DNA of 40,044 bases from Acidobacteriaceae bacterium (GCA_025462925.1 JAOAPL010000300.1:1-40044), one strand, 5' to 3'. Numbered from the stretch's first letter, positions 1 through 8,581 are shown. Numbers and translations are program-made. The notes: generated from the sequence alone by a model not told the origin.

Positions 1-509
1 CGCTTATCGCCCACCGCTGTCTGCGTGATATTCGCCGTGCGCACGATTTTGTTCGACAGCCTATAGATCTGCTTCTTCTCATCCCATGACGTGTCCGGAT
101 CGAAATCGACATCCAGGGTTGTCGCCAGCATTTCCGCTGCGAGTTCCTCGGCGTAATCGCCGGCTTGGTCTTCCGACATTCCGTAGCAATGGTGCTCGCT
201 GAGATATCCATAGGTGTTGCGATCGGTAGGGATGGCAACGCCTATGCTCGCCGCGATCAAACGATGCGGTTCGTGAGTCGATGTTTCTGCGACCACGGCG
301 AAGACGACTTCACCCGGATGCAGGTACTTCAACCCTTCACGACGCGACAGCAATTTGCAATTCGGTGGAAAGATCGAAGAGACACGGACCAGGTTCTGGG
401 CGGCGATTCCCGCGTCGCGTAATGCGAGCTCAAAGGATGTCAAGCGCTCCTTGTGCTTGCCTACGCCTTTCGTCAAAAACATCTGCTTGGGAACCATGTC
501 AACGCCCAA
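1..509 (-). CDS. pdaD: Pyruvoyl-dependent arginine decarboxylase, C-terminal end cut by window edge
   Basis: Minus-strand frame reads (M)GVDMVPKQMFLTKGVGKHKERLTSFELALRDAGIAAQNLVRVSSIFPPNCKLLSRREGLKYLHPGEVVFAVVAETSTHEPHRLIAASIGVAI...; VSSIFPP matches the Ser-Ser self-cleavage region of PvlArgDC. TTG start at 509 with AGGAGG 9 nt upstream; alternative ATG at 497. Not in the ORF track because it runs off the edge. Confidence 0.88.
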   Translation of the reverse strand, partial: MGVDMVPKQMFLTKGVGKHKERLTSFELALRDAGIAAQNLVRVSSIFPPNCKLLSRREGLKYLHPGEVVFAVVAETSTHEPHRLIAASIGVAIPTDRNTYGYLSEHHCYGMSEDQAGDYAEELAAEMLATTLDVDFDPDTSWDEKKQIYRLSNKIVRTANITQTAVGDK

Positions 510-630
510 TGATTGAGTCCTCCTGCTGCGGAACAATGATTTTTACGGAATAAATAAACTAACAGAAAATTTCCGGCGCGTGTGTAAAAATCCACGCAAC
601 TTTCAAGCGGGAGAGAGGTTGGGCGCGAAT

Positions 631-1530
631 CTACGCCTTCGCTTCCGCTGCCTTGATCTTTACCGCGATATCAATGAACGCCAGCGCTGCGCGGCTCAGC
701 GCCTTGTCTTTGCGGAAGACGAGTGCAAGATCGCGCTTGATCTGCGCGTCGGCGATGGGAAGAGCGGCCAGGATCTTGGCTTTGATGTCGCTTAGTGCGT
801 TTGATCGCGCAATAAAGCCGATCCCCACTCCCGCCGCCACGAACCGTTTCAGCAACTCGCTCGAATCCAACTCCATGGAGACATTCGGCTTCAACTTGCG
901 CGCGTGCAGAAGCTCGTCGATAGCGTCTCGTGTCTTGCCGAACTTTGGCAGCAACAGCGGAAACTTCACCACGTCCTGGATCGCCACCTGCTTCTTGTCG
1001 TTCATGATGGGATGGTCGGGAGGCGCGATCACTACCAGTTCGTCGCGATGGATCACCTTCACCGTGAAACGCGAATCCTCCACCGGCATAGACACCACGC
1101 CGAAATCCACCGAGTTGTCGATCACTGATTCCAATATGCGAATCCGCTCAGAGCGCTTGATCCCCACGGCGACGTTCGGATACAGCTTCTTGAATTCCCC
1201 GAATACTTCCGGCAGAACATGAAGACACGTTCCTTCATTGGCGCCGACAACGATCTCGCCTCGGGGAATTCGCTCCATCTCCGCCATGGACGAGATGATT
1301 CGGCGCTTGCTTTCCATCATATCTTCCGCGTATTTCTGAAAAGCCTTGCCTGCCGCAGTCAGCGAAACTTTTCCCCCTGAGCGGTCAAACAGCTTTGCGC
1401 CAACCTCATCTTCCAGCGCGCGGATCTGCGACGAGATCGCCGGCTGCGTGCGGAAACATTTCTCCGCCGCGCGCGAGAAGCTGTTGTGCTTCGCCACTTC
1501 TATAAACGAATTGAGCTGGTCAAAATCCAT
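631..1530 (-). CDS. LysR-family transcriptional regulator
   Basis: 299 aa; N-terminal HTH MDFDQLNSFIEVAKHNSFSRAAEKCFRTQPAISSQIRALEDEVGAKLFDRSGGKVSLTAAG is classic LysR; substrate-binding domain follows. Confidence 0.96.
   Translation of the reverse strand: MDFDQLNSFIEVAKHNSFSRAAEKCFRTQPAISSQIRALEDEVGAKLFDRSGGKVSLTAAGKAFQKYAEDMMESKRRIISSMAEMERIPRGEIVVGANEGTCLHVLPEVFGEFKKLYPNVAVGIKRSERIRILESVIDNSVDFGVVSMPVEDSRFTVKVIHRDELVVIAPPDHPIMNDKKQVAIQDVVKFPLLLPKFGKTRDAIDELLHARKLKPNVSMELDSSELLKRFVAAGVGIGFIARSNALSDIKAKILAALPIADAQIKRDLALVFRKDKALSRAALAFIDIAVKIKAAEAKA
1496..1530. repeat. 35 bp direct repeat, copy 1 (inside LysR 5' end)
   Basis: acttctataaacgaattgagctggtcaaaatccat; matches 1615-1649 with one mismatch. 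Confidence 0.95.
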
Positions 1531-1614
1531 CTTATTTTTGCTACGCTGATCCCTCGTTACACTCGGGATTTCGGCTGCGGGCTCCCGCTTCGCTCACGCC
1601 CGCATGGCGCCTCA

Positions 1615-1649
1615 ACTTCTATAAACGAATTGAGCTGATCAAAATCCAT
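1615..1649. repeat. 35 bp direct repeat, copy 2 (upstream of LysR gene)
   Basis: acttctataaacgaattgagctgatcaaaatccat; one mismatch to 1496-1530. Confidence 0.95.
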
Positions 1650-1869
1650 TCGTGCCTTGTTGAGGTTAAGCTAACGGCTAAGAGCTAAGAGCTGCCAGCT
1701 CCCTATAATTTCCGCTTATCGCCCTCATAAAAACAATGAATTTTGCGGGAAGCGGCTTGACCAGTATTCTCAACTTGCATTCGCCTTAGTGCAACCTGCA
1801 TTTTGTTGGAATATCATTTACATTGTTTACACCCCAAAAATTCCCAACTCGCCTTTATTGAGGAGAACC

Positions 1870-3300
1870 ATGTCGACAGAGCTACGTAATTTCCTGGAGC
1901 TTTCCTACGAGGAACTGGAATCGCTCAACCTACAGGCCAAAGAGCAGCGGAAAAAGCGTGTCGCCCCGGGCAAGATCCAGGAAGAGCGTATCAAGTATCT
2001 TACCGATGAAAAGCGCATCAAGGCCGTCACCGTGCTCTTTAGCGACCTCGAAGGCCGCTTGCACATGCTCGATTACGACAAGAAATTTCTCGTCAAGAAT
2101 TGGGACAACCTCACCTTTGACGGTTCGTCCATTCGCGGCTTCACTGCGCAGCGCGAGAGTGATCTCCGTCTGACCATCGATTGGGGCGCTTTCTATTGGG
2201 CTCCGTCCGATTTCTTTGGCCCTGGCAAGGTGCTTGTCTTCAGCGAAGTCACTGACAAGGGCGGAACCGCTTATAGCGCCGACATCCGTGGCGTCCTCAA
2301 GCAGTTTGCTGATGACCTCCACGCCAAGGAAGGCTACACGCTGAACGCGGCGAATGAGATCGAAGGCTTCATCTTCAAGGGCGCAGACGCCGAGCAGAAC
2401 TATCACGAGACGGGAAAATTCGAATACGTGAACACCGGCGGGTATTACCATTCGCTGCCCGGCGATCCGCTCCGCACTTTCATTGATACCAGTGCCGAAG
2501 TCCAGCGCGCGATGGGCTTCGAGAATGAAAAGGACCACCCTGAAGTTGCGCCCTCGCAATTCGAGATCAATTACAGCTACGGCGAAGTTGTTGCTGCTGC
2601 CGACCAGATCCAGCTTTACAAGCTGATCTGCCGGCAAGTCGCCACCCGCATGGGAATGACGGCCTCATTCTTGCCCAAACCGGTGGTTGGCGTGAACGGC
2701 AACGGCATGCACACCAACGTTTCCATCAGCAAAGGTGGAAAGAATCTTTTTTGGGACGCAAAAGGAGAGGAGAAGCTAAGCCAACTTGGATGGTCTTTCG
2801 TTGACCGCATCCTCACACACGCGAATGACATCTGCCTCATGCTCAACGCCAGCGTGAATGCATATCGCCGGCTCGATCCGCACTTTGAGGCGCCTAACCA
2901 GATCAAGGCCTCCGCCACCGACCGCGGCTCCATGGTGCGCATTCCCATCGGCAATGACAAGAGCATGCGCGTCGAGGTCCGTTCCGTCGGTCCCGACGCC
3001 AATCCCTATATGGTCATGTATTCAGTCTTCAAAAGCGGCATTGACGGACAGACTTCCAAGATCAAGAACCTTCGCCAGGCCGAACGATATCTGCCCGACA
3101 ACATTTACACCGCGCTGGAACATTTCCGCGACTCGTCGTGGACATCCAAGATGCTGGGCGGCGATGTAAAGGGGCGATATGCAGACTTGAAACAGGCCGC
3201 CGCAGACCGCTGTCCCCGATTGCTCGGGACTTTCGTGAAGGCCCCTGAAGTCCAATACCACCATGATGTCTATAACCAGTTCCTTTGGAACAGGTTCTAA
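1870..3300 (+). CDS. glnA: Glutamine synthetase
   Basis: MSTELRNFLELSYEELESLNLQAKEQRKKRV...; DGSSIRGF, NGNGMHTNVSIS, RSVGPDANPYMVMYSVFKSGIDG motifs; ATG at 1870 preceded by GAGGAGAACC, so the ORF-track start (1789) is probably too long. Confidence 0.95.
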   Translation: MSTELRNFLELSYEELESLNLQAKEQRKKRVAPGKIQEERIKYLTDEKRIKAVTVLFSDLEGRLHMLDYDKKFLVKNWDNLTFDGSSIRGFTAQRESDLRLTIDWGAFYWAPSDFFGPGKVLVFSEVTDKGGTAYSADIRGVLKQFADDLHAKEGYTLNAANEIEGFIFKGADAEQNYHETGKFEYVNTGGYYHSLPGDPLRTFIDTSAEVQRAMGFENEKDHPEVAPSQFEINYSYGEVVAAADQIQLYKLICRQVATRMGMTASFLPKPVVGVNGNGMHTNVSISKGGKNLFWDAKGEEKLSQLGWSFVDRILTHANDICLMLNASVNAYRRLDPHFEAPNQIKASATDRGSMVRIPIGNDKSMRVEVRSVGPDANPYMVMYSVFKSGIDGQTSKIKNLRQAERYLPDNIYTALEHFRDSSWTSKMLGGDVKGRYADLKQAAADRCPRLLGTFVKAPEVQYHHDVYNQFLWNRF

Positions 3301-3320
3301 AAGTCTAGGCATATTAAGAC

Positions 3321-3350
3321 AAAAGGTTCGGGAAACCGAACCTTTTGCTT
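3321..3350 (+). terminator. Rho-independent-like terminator after glnA
   Basis: Perfect 11 bp stem aaaaggttcgg / ccgaacctttt with GAAA tetraloop. Confidence 0.8.
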
Positions 3351-3429
3351 TATGCTGATACGCATCCAGAGCTGTTTTTGCGCGTCACAAACGTCAAATT
3401 GCAGGACAACTGGTTCGCTTGAGGTGGTC

Positions 3430-5385
3430 ATGCCGTTAGTCAAGGCTTTCGTTGCAAGGAGCTTCGATCCGAAAGATGAGGATCGAATTCGGCCACTGTT
3501 GAGCTTCTTGGAATCCCCACAATCAATTGGGTTTATTGCAGAAACTGCGCAACGCGCTGAAGTTGAAAGTGTTTCTATCAAGGTTCAGCGGATGATCGAT
3601 GATGCGCAGGTGTTTGTTGGCATATTTACAACGCGCCATCCAATTGTGGAACCTCCTGAAGGATTTCGCCGGAGAGCTGCATTCATTTTCTCAAAGACAA
3701 AGGTTGCGACGTGGTCGGCGCCGGCTTGGGTCCTGCAAGAACTTGGTTACGCTGTAAAGTCAAACAAGCAGATTATTTTGCTGATTGAGAGTGGAATTGA
3801 AACTTTTGGATTGCAGGGAGATTTGGAATACATCGTCTTCGATCCCTCCAATTTCACATCAACCCTGACAAAACTGAATCAAATGATTTCGGACATAGTT
3901 GCAAAAGCATCTGGTACAGAAGTGAAAATCACTGTTTCGCAGATCGCGCCCGAACAACCAGTCGGAAATGACCTGAAAGTTGAGGAAACGAGTTCTCAGT
4001 CAGCACAAACTGAGGAGAAGCCGTCAGACAGTCTTATCGAAATTTTCATACAAATGAAAAACGCGATAGACGGGGGCCTGTGGGATGTAGAAGCTCAAGC
4101 CTACGAATCCGGTCGAAGTCTTATCAACAACGGTAAGGCTGGAACCATGACGCTCATCGGTTGGGAATGTCTTCGGGAGCGCTCTCGATTCACCGCTGGA
4201 TTTGCAAGCGGACTCGATAATCTCCTGACGCTTTGCGATGCCAATCCTGACAGCCCCGAGCCTCTGCTAGCAACCGGACTCTGTTATCTACACTACAAAG
4301 AATATGAGAAGGCATTGGGTTTTTTCCAAAGAGCGTCAGACCTTGCTATTGGCACGGAAAAGGTTTCCTATTTGCTCAGAACCGCTGAGTGTTTCGTCGG
4401 TCTCAAGAAGTGGGAGAGATGTGAAGTTGCTCTAGAGAGCGCCCTCAAGTATTCAAACGGCAGCCAGCGATCTGATGTACTGGTCAAATTGTACGAAGTA
4501 ATGAAGGGGGCAGGGCGGCTCCAAGAGCGCTTTGCCATTGCGGAGTATTTGCTGCACGAACATCCACAGGCCCCAATCAGATTTGCGTTGGGGCTGGACT
4601 ACCATGCTCAACACTTAGAAAAGTTGGCTTTGTACCACTTCGACACTCTTGTTAAGAACGCACCTGAGGAGGCCGGAGCCATCCATAATCTCGCATTGAT
4701 GTGTATGGATTGTGCGCTCCCCATAAGCGGAGTTGATCGCTATCGTCAAGCGATCGCTCTTGGAGAAACGCTCGCATCGGCCAATCTGGGCCAGACTTTC
4801 TTAGAAGCTGGCATGGAGCTAGAGGCGCGAGCGACCCTGAAGCACGCTATGAATCTCGAACCCCACGACGCTCGGGTTGACAGCATTTTTGCTCAGATTG
4901 AGAGTAATCGGAAACTTGAGTTATCAAAATATGAAGAAATTCTCTCGGCTTCGCATTCCGCCCGCGGAATTTTTGTAGAAATGGGAGAAGCTTTGCTCAG
5001 ACCAATTGTTTTCCCATTGGAGGGGACTTGGGAGTTTCCTTTTGGCGAAGCCCCGGTCACTCGCGAGGGCAATAATCTACTCGTTGATATAGAAATTACT
5101 ACTGAAGAGATGCCTCAAGGACTGTTTGGGCTCGCTGGTCAGGAAAAAGTGAAGCGGACCCAACGCTACCGCTTAGCAGGCCAGGTACACAACTCAGTTT
5201 GGAAGTTTAATCTGCGTGTAAGCGGCGACTCCAAAAATTTTACGGTGCTGACTGCGTTAAGTGGGACCCCCTCTGATGAGAGCGGATTTGTGATTTTTGA
5301 CAAGGCGAGCACTAGCGCCAAGTACTTCTTGCTCGACAAAAATTCACCCAAGGGTATTAAAGAAATCAGAAAGAGGTTTTACTAG
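3430..5385 (+). CDS. TIR-like domain / TPR repeat fusion protein with uncharacterised C-terminal domain (candidate defence effector)
   Basis: N-term AFVARSFDPKDEDRI...VQRMIDDAQVFVGIFTTR...SAPAWVLQELGYAVKSNKQIILLIESG resembles TIR/TIR-like nucleotide-binding domains; middle has TPR-like helical repeats (PEPLLATGLCYLHYKEYEKALGFFQRASDLA...); beta-rich C-term. ATG 3430 has GAGGTGG upstream; ORF-track start 3352 is less likely because it overlaps the terminator region. Confidence 0.75.
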   Translation: MPLVKAFVARSFDPKDEDRIRPLLSFLESPQSIGFIAETAQRAEVESVSIKVQRMIDDAQVFVGIFTTRHPIVEPPEGFRRRAAFIFSKTKVATWSAPAWVLQELGYAVKSNKQIILLIESGIETFGLQGDLEYIVFDPSNFTSTLTKLNQMISDIVAKASGTEVKITVSQIAPEQPVGNDLKVEETSSQSAQTEEKPSDSLIEIFIQMKNAIDGGLWDVEAQAYESGRSLINNGKAGTMTLIGWECLRERSRFTAGFASGLDNLLTLCDANPDSPEPLLATGLCYLHYKEYEKALGFFQRASDLAIGTEKVSYLLRTAECFVGLKKWERCEVALESALKYSNGSQRSDVLVKLYEVMKGAGRLQERFAIAEYLLHEHPQAPIRFALGLDYHAQHLEKLALYHFDTLVKNAPEEAGAIHNLALMCMDCALPISGVDRYRQAIALGETLASANLGQTFLEAGMELEARATLKHAMNLEPHDARVDSIFAQIESNRKLELSKYEEILSASHSARGIFVEMGEALLRPIVFPLEGTWEFPFGEAPVTREGNNLLVDIEITTEEMPQGLFGLAGQEKVKRTQRYRLAGQVHNSVWKFNLRVSGDSKNFTVLTALSGTPSDESGFVIFDKASTSAKYFLLDKNSPKGIKEIRKRFY

Positions 5386-5442
5386 GCTTTTACGTCCTCC
5401 ACCGTCAGAAGTCGCCGGGGCACTATTTTGGTAGGGCGCAGT

Positions 5443-5675
5443 TTACTGCGGCTGGGATTCCTGAAAATGCGTTTCTTTCATTTCGCTCTGCGTTAAGAAC
5501 TCCCACACGTTCTGGTTCACGCGGTAGCTGTCCGAGTAGTAGTCGTGGGTGTGATGGGGAATCACGTCCACTCTGATCTTGAAGCCTTTCTCCTTAAACA
5601 TTCTCCTGGTGTCTTCGATCAAATCCAACGGGTAGTACGCATCGCTATCTCCTGCCTTCAAGGCCAACGGAATCT
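5443..5675 (-). pseudogene. C-terminal remnant of an alpha/beta-hydrolase-type esterase
   Basis: Frame reads *IPLALKAGDSDAYYPLDLIEDTRRMFKEKGFKIRVDVIPHHTHDYYSDSYRVNQNVWEFLTQ..., resembling the catalytic-His C-terminal end of an esterase/dienelactone hydrolase-type protein; it begins abruptly with an in-frame stop next to the dinB promoter, with no N-terminal part. Confidence 0.55.
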
Positions 5676-5711
5676 ACGAATCCAGTACAATCAAAACCTT
5701 TGGAGGACTAT

Positions 5712-6221
5712 ATGGCATTGAAGGACGCACTCTTACCCGAATTCGATATGGAGATGGCCAGCACCCGAAAGACTCTCGAACGCGTGCCGGAAGAGAAGTT
5801 CGGCTGGAAGCCGCATGACAAATCGTTTTCTATGGGACATCTTGCCAGCCATCTCGCGAACCTCCCTAGCTGGGCGGTCTTTGGCCTTCAGCAGGACTCC
5901 ATCGACATTGCTCCCACCGATGGCAGCAAGGTAACAACTCCGCAGGCAAACTCCCGGAAAGAACTCTTGGAAATGTTCGACAAGAATCTCGCCGAAGGAC
6001 GCGCCGCCATAGCCGCCGCCAGCGATGACCTCATGTCCAAGCCATGGTCGCTGAAGGCCGGCGGACAAACCCTCTTCACCATTCCCAAGGCGGCCGTCCT
6101 GCGCACCTGGGTGATGAACCACAACATCCACCATCGCGCGCAACTTGGGGTCTATTTGCGTCTCAATGGTGTCCCCGTTCCTTCAATCTACGGCCCAACC
6201 GCGGACGAGCAAGGAATGTAG
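5712..6221 (+). CDS. DinB family protein
   Basis: MALKDALLPEFDMEMASTRKTLERVPEEKFGWKPHDKSFSMGHLASHLANLPSW...MNHNIHHRAQLGVYLRLNGVPVPSIYGPTADE; GGAGG RBS at 5702. Confidence 0.93.
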   Translation: MALKDALLPEFDMEMASTRKTLERVPEEKFGWKPHDKSFSMGHLASHLANLPSWAVFGLQQDSIDIAPTDGSKVTTPQANSRKELLEMFDKNLAEGRAAIAAASDDLMSKPWSLKAGGQTLFTIPKAAVLRTWVMNHNIHHRAQLGVYLRLNGVPVPSIYGPTADEQGM

Positions 6222-6243
6222 TCCGCTCAATAGGCAGCGTGCA

Positions 6244-6903
6244 TCAAGCTTTTGCCAAGTTAACAATGTCCTTCACTTCTAGGATTTTCTTAGGATAGCC
6301 CTTGCTAACAGCATTGATCATAGCCTGCCCCACCTCCTGCAAGGTACAAAAGCCCGCAGGATATAGTGCCCGACCTATGGGATAGAGCCAGGCAAAAAAC
6401 TTGTAGTAACTTTTGACATTTTTCTGGCCCGGCGTAGCTTTCATAAAGCCGGGTCGGAACATGTACGACTGTTTGAATAACCGCATCAAGGAGTTTTCGG
6501 TAGCGCCCTTTACACGTGCCCATGCAACTCGTCCTTGTTCACTACTGTCGGTACCCGCACCCGTGACGTAGCAAAAGGTCATCTCCGGGTTAAGTCTCGC
6601 TAACAGCTGCGCGAAATTCAGTGTGAGGTCGTAGGTAGTGCGTTTATATTCCTCTTCGCTCATGCCGACGGACGATACACCCAGACAAAAAAAGCAAGCG
6701 TTGTATCCAATCAATTGCGGCTCAATGGGAGCCAGATCAAAAAAATCAGTTTGAATGATTTCGCGCAGTTTCGGGTGCGACACTCCTCCCGGCTTTCGAT
6801 TGATGACCAAAACCTGTTCTACATCGGGATGGTTCAGGCACCCAAGCAGTACACCTTCCCCGACCATGCCCGTTGCTCCGGTAATGATTGCTTTGATCTT
6901 CAT
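6244..6903 (-). CDS. NAD(P)-binding / NAD-dependent epimerase-like oxidoreductase
   Basis: MKIKAIITGATGMVGEGVLLGCLNHPDVEQVLVINRKP...: GATGMVGEG Rossmann motif. Confidence 0.88.
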   Translation of the reverse strand: MKIKAIITGATGMVGEGVLLGCLNHPDVEQVLVINRKPGGVSHPKLREIIQTDFFDLAPIEPQLIGYNACFFCLGVSSVGMSEEEYKRTTYDLTLNFAQLLARLNPEMTFCYVTGAGTDSSEQGRVAWARVKGATENSLMRLFKQSYMFRPGFMKATPGQKNVKSYYKFFAWLYPIGRALYPAGFCTLQEVGQAMINAVSKGYPKKILEVKDIVNLAKA

Positions 6904-6941
6904 GAATCGTATGTTGACACATTGTATGCACCCTGCACGGC

Positions 6942-6972
6942 AAAAAAACGAGCCCTTAGTGGGCTCGCTTTT
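6942..6972 (-). terminator. Rho-independent terminator of the YciE/YciF gene
   Basis: Minus-strand CGAGCCC-ACTAA-GGGCTCG followed by TTTTTTT; just downstream of the 6994-7518 gene. Confidence 0.85.
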
Positions 6973-6993
6973 TACACTCAGAATCGATGTGGA

Positions 6994-7518
6994 CTAAGCG
7001 ACGTCTTCCTGGTCTTCTTCTTCACCTTCCATTTCAACCGCTTCCACGTTCACGCTTTCGGCGATACTGGTCAGCTTTCTGTCTGTCTCTTTCTCTTCAT
7101 CCAAAGTCTGTTGAAGCAGATTTACAGCGTTATCCATCTCCAGCAACTCAGCATAGGTGCGGACCGTGCCATAGGCGGCGATCTCGTAATGTTCTACGCG
7201 CTGGGCTGCGGATATGAGGCCAGCATCCAGGACTTCCGGCTCTACATCTTCTTCCATAAGTTCTTTGCCTTCTTCCAGAAGCCCTTCCATGCCTTTGCAC
7301 TTCTTGCCTCGGGCAGTGGCATCAAGCTCATCGAAGATCTGGTCGAGACGTTCTACATGGCCCTTAGTCTGTTCCAGATGTTCCTCAAATGCGCTGCGTA
7401 GCTCATCAGAGTTCGAGTTCTTGATCATCTTGGGAAGCGCTTTGATGATCTGGTTTTCTGCCGAATACAAGTCCTTTAGTTCGTCTATGAATAGTTCCTG
7501 CAGGCTTTCGATTTTCAT
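6994..7518 (-). CDS. YciE/YciF ferroxidase family (DUF892) ferritin-like protein
   Basis: MKIESLQELFIDELKDLYSAENQIIKALPKMIKNSNSDELRSAFEEHLEQTKGHVERLDQIF...; start 7518 with GGAGAAAATAC RBS. Confidence 0.94.
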   Translation of the reverse strand: MKIESLQELFIDELKDLYSAENQIIKALPKMIKNSNSDELRSAFEEHLEQTKGHVERLDQIFDELDATARGKKCKGMEGLLEEGKELMEEDVEPEVLDAGLISAAQRVEHYEIAAYGTVRTYAELLEMDNAVNLLQQTLDEEKETDRKLTSIAESVNVEAVEMEGEEEDQEDVA

Positions 7519-7740
7519 GTATTTTCTCCGTGGTTGAGAGTCTTGCGGACAATGCATTTTGAGATGAGACGCAGGAAAGAATAGATGGCAATTGGACAGA
7601 ACCAGCTCTCGATTTCACCGGATGAGCAAGGGCCCTTGCGGAGTAGAGATCGCAAACATTTCCGCAACAATTCTAGGTGATTAGGTTTAAAGTAAGTGTC
7701 TAAGGTGTTTCCAATAACCCCCCCCGACGGAGCACAACAA

Positions 7741-8577
7741 ATGCGTAAGTTGTTTGCGGCTTCTTGCACTTTCCTCTTGGTTGCATCGGCGTTTTCCCAA
7801 TCGCAGCCGGCAGCGGCACCCAGTCCGGCATCACCCACACCCGCGGCCGCGCGGCCATCTACCCAGGGCTTTTCGCAGCCCGTCAACCAGCCTGATCCTG
7901 CTCCTCAGATCGTCACTGTCCCTTCGGGGACAAAGGTCTTGCTGGTATTGAAGAACAGCGTCTCCAGCCGAAATGCTAAGCCCGGCGACGGCGTCTTCCT
8001 GGAAAGCACATTTCCGGTAGTCGAGAACGGCAGGGTAGTGATTCCAGCGGGAACTTTTGTCCAGGGTGTTGTGGACAGCGTGAAGCGCTCCGGCCGCGTG
8101 AAAGGACGCGCAGAGCTGCTCCTGCATTTCACCACGCTGGTTTATCCCAACGGGTATACCGTCACGATGCCCGGCTCGCTCGAGAGTTCTGACAGCAGTG
8201 ACTCGCAAAAAGTTAAGGACAAAGAGGGAACGGTTCGCGCCGACGGAAATAAGGGACGCGACGCCGGTACTATCGCCACCACTACCGGAACCGGTGTCCT
8301 GATCGGTGGACTCTCACGCGGAGTAAAAGGTGGACTGATCGGCGGGGGCATCGGTGCCGCCGTAGGCGTTGCCACTGCGATGCTGACCCGCGGCGATGAA
8401 GTCCGCATCGAATCGGGTTCATCGGTTGAGATGATTTTGCAGCGCCCTCTGGATCTCGACATCAGCCGCATCGACACCACCAATCGCTACGTCTCCAACA
8501 CACCGCAGCGATATCGGATCCTCGATAAACCAGGTTCATCGCCGCCGCAGCTTTCCCCTTTTCCGCGCGTTCCCTAG
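7741..8577 (+). CDS. Secreted glycine-zipper protein with TrbI/VirB10-like beta segment (paralog A)
   Basis: Signal peptide MRKLFAASCTFLLVASAFSQ; VPSGTKVLLVLKNSVSSRNAKPGDGVFLES...VIPAGTFVQGVVDSV; GGLIGGGIGAAVGVATAML glycine zipper. Confidence 0.75.
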   Translation: MRKLFAASCTFLLVASAFSQSQPAAAPSPASPTPAAARPSTQGFSQPVNQPDPAPQIVTVPSGTKVLLVLKNSVSSRNAKPGDGVFLESTFPVVENGRVVIPAGTFVQGVVDSVKRSGRVKGRAELLLHFTTLVYPNGYTVTMPGSLESSDSSDSQKVKDKEGTVRADGNKGRDAGTIATTTGTGVLIGGLSRGVKGGLIGGGIGAAVGVATAMLTRGDEVRIESGSSVEMILQRPLDLDISRIDTTNRYVSNTPQRYRILDKPGSSPPQLSPFPRVP

Positions 8578-8581
8578 CTTC

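Noticed and set aside
653-1222. 189 aa plus-strand ORF antisense to the LysR gene
   Set aside because: Shadow frame of a well-supported LysR gene; no recognisable domain.
1789-1869. N-terminal extension of glutamine synthetase in the ORF track
   Set aside because: Extension MQPAFCWNIIYIVYTPKIPNSPLLRRT is not glutamine-synthetase-like; ATG 1870 has a good SD (GAGGAG).
1930-2637. 235 aa minus-strand ORF opposite glnA
   Set aside because: Antisense shadow ORF of a conserved gene.
6715-7401. 228 aa plus-strand ORF overlapping the oxidoreductase and DUF892 genes
   Set aside because: Spans two well-supported minus-strand genes and their terminator; composition is not protein-like.
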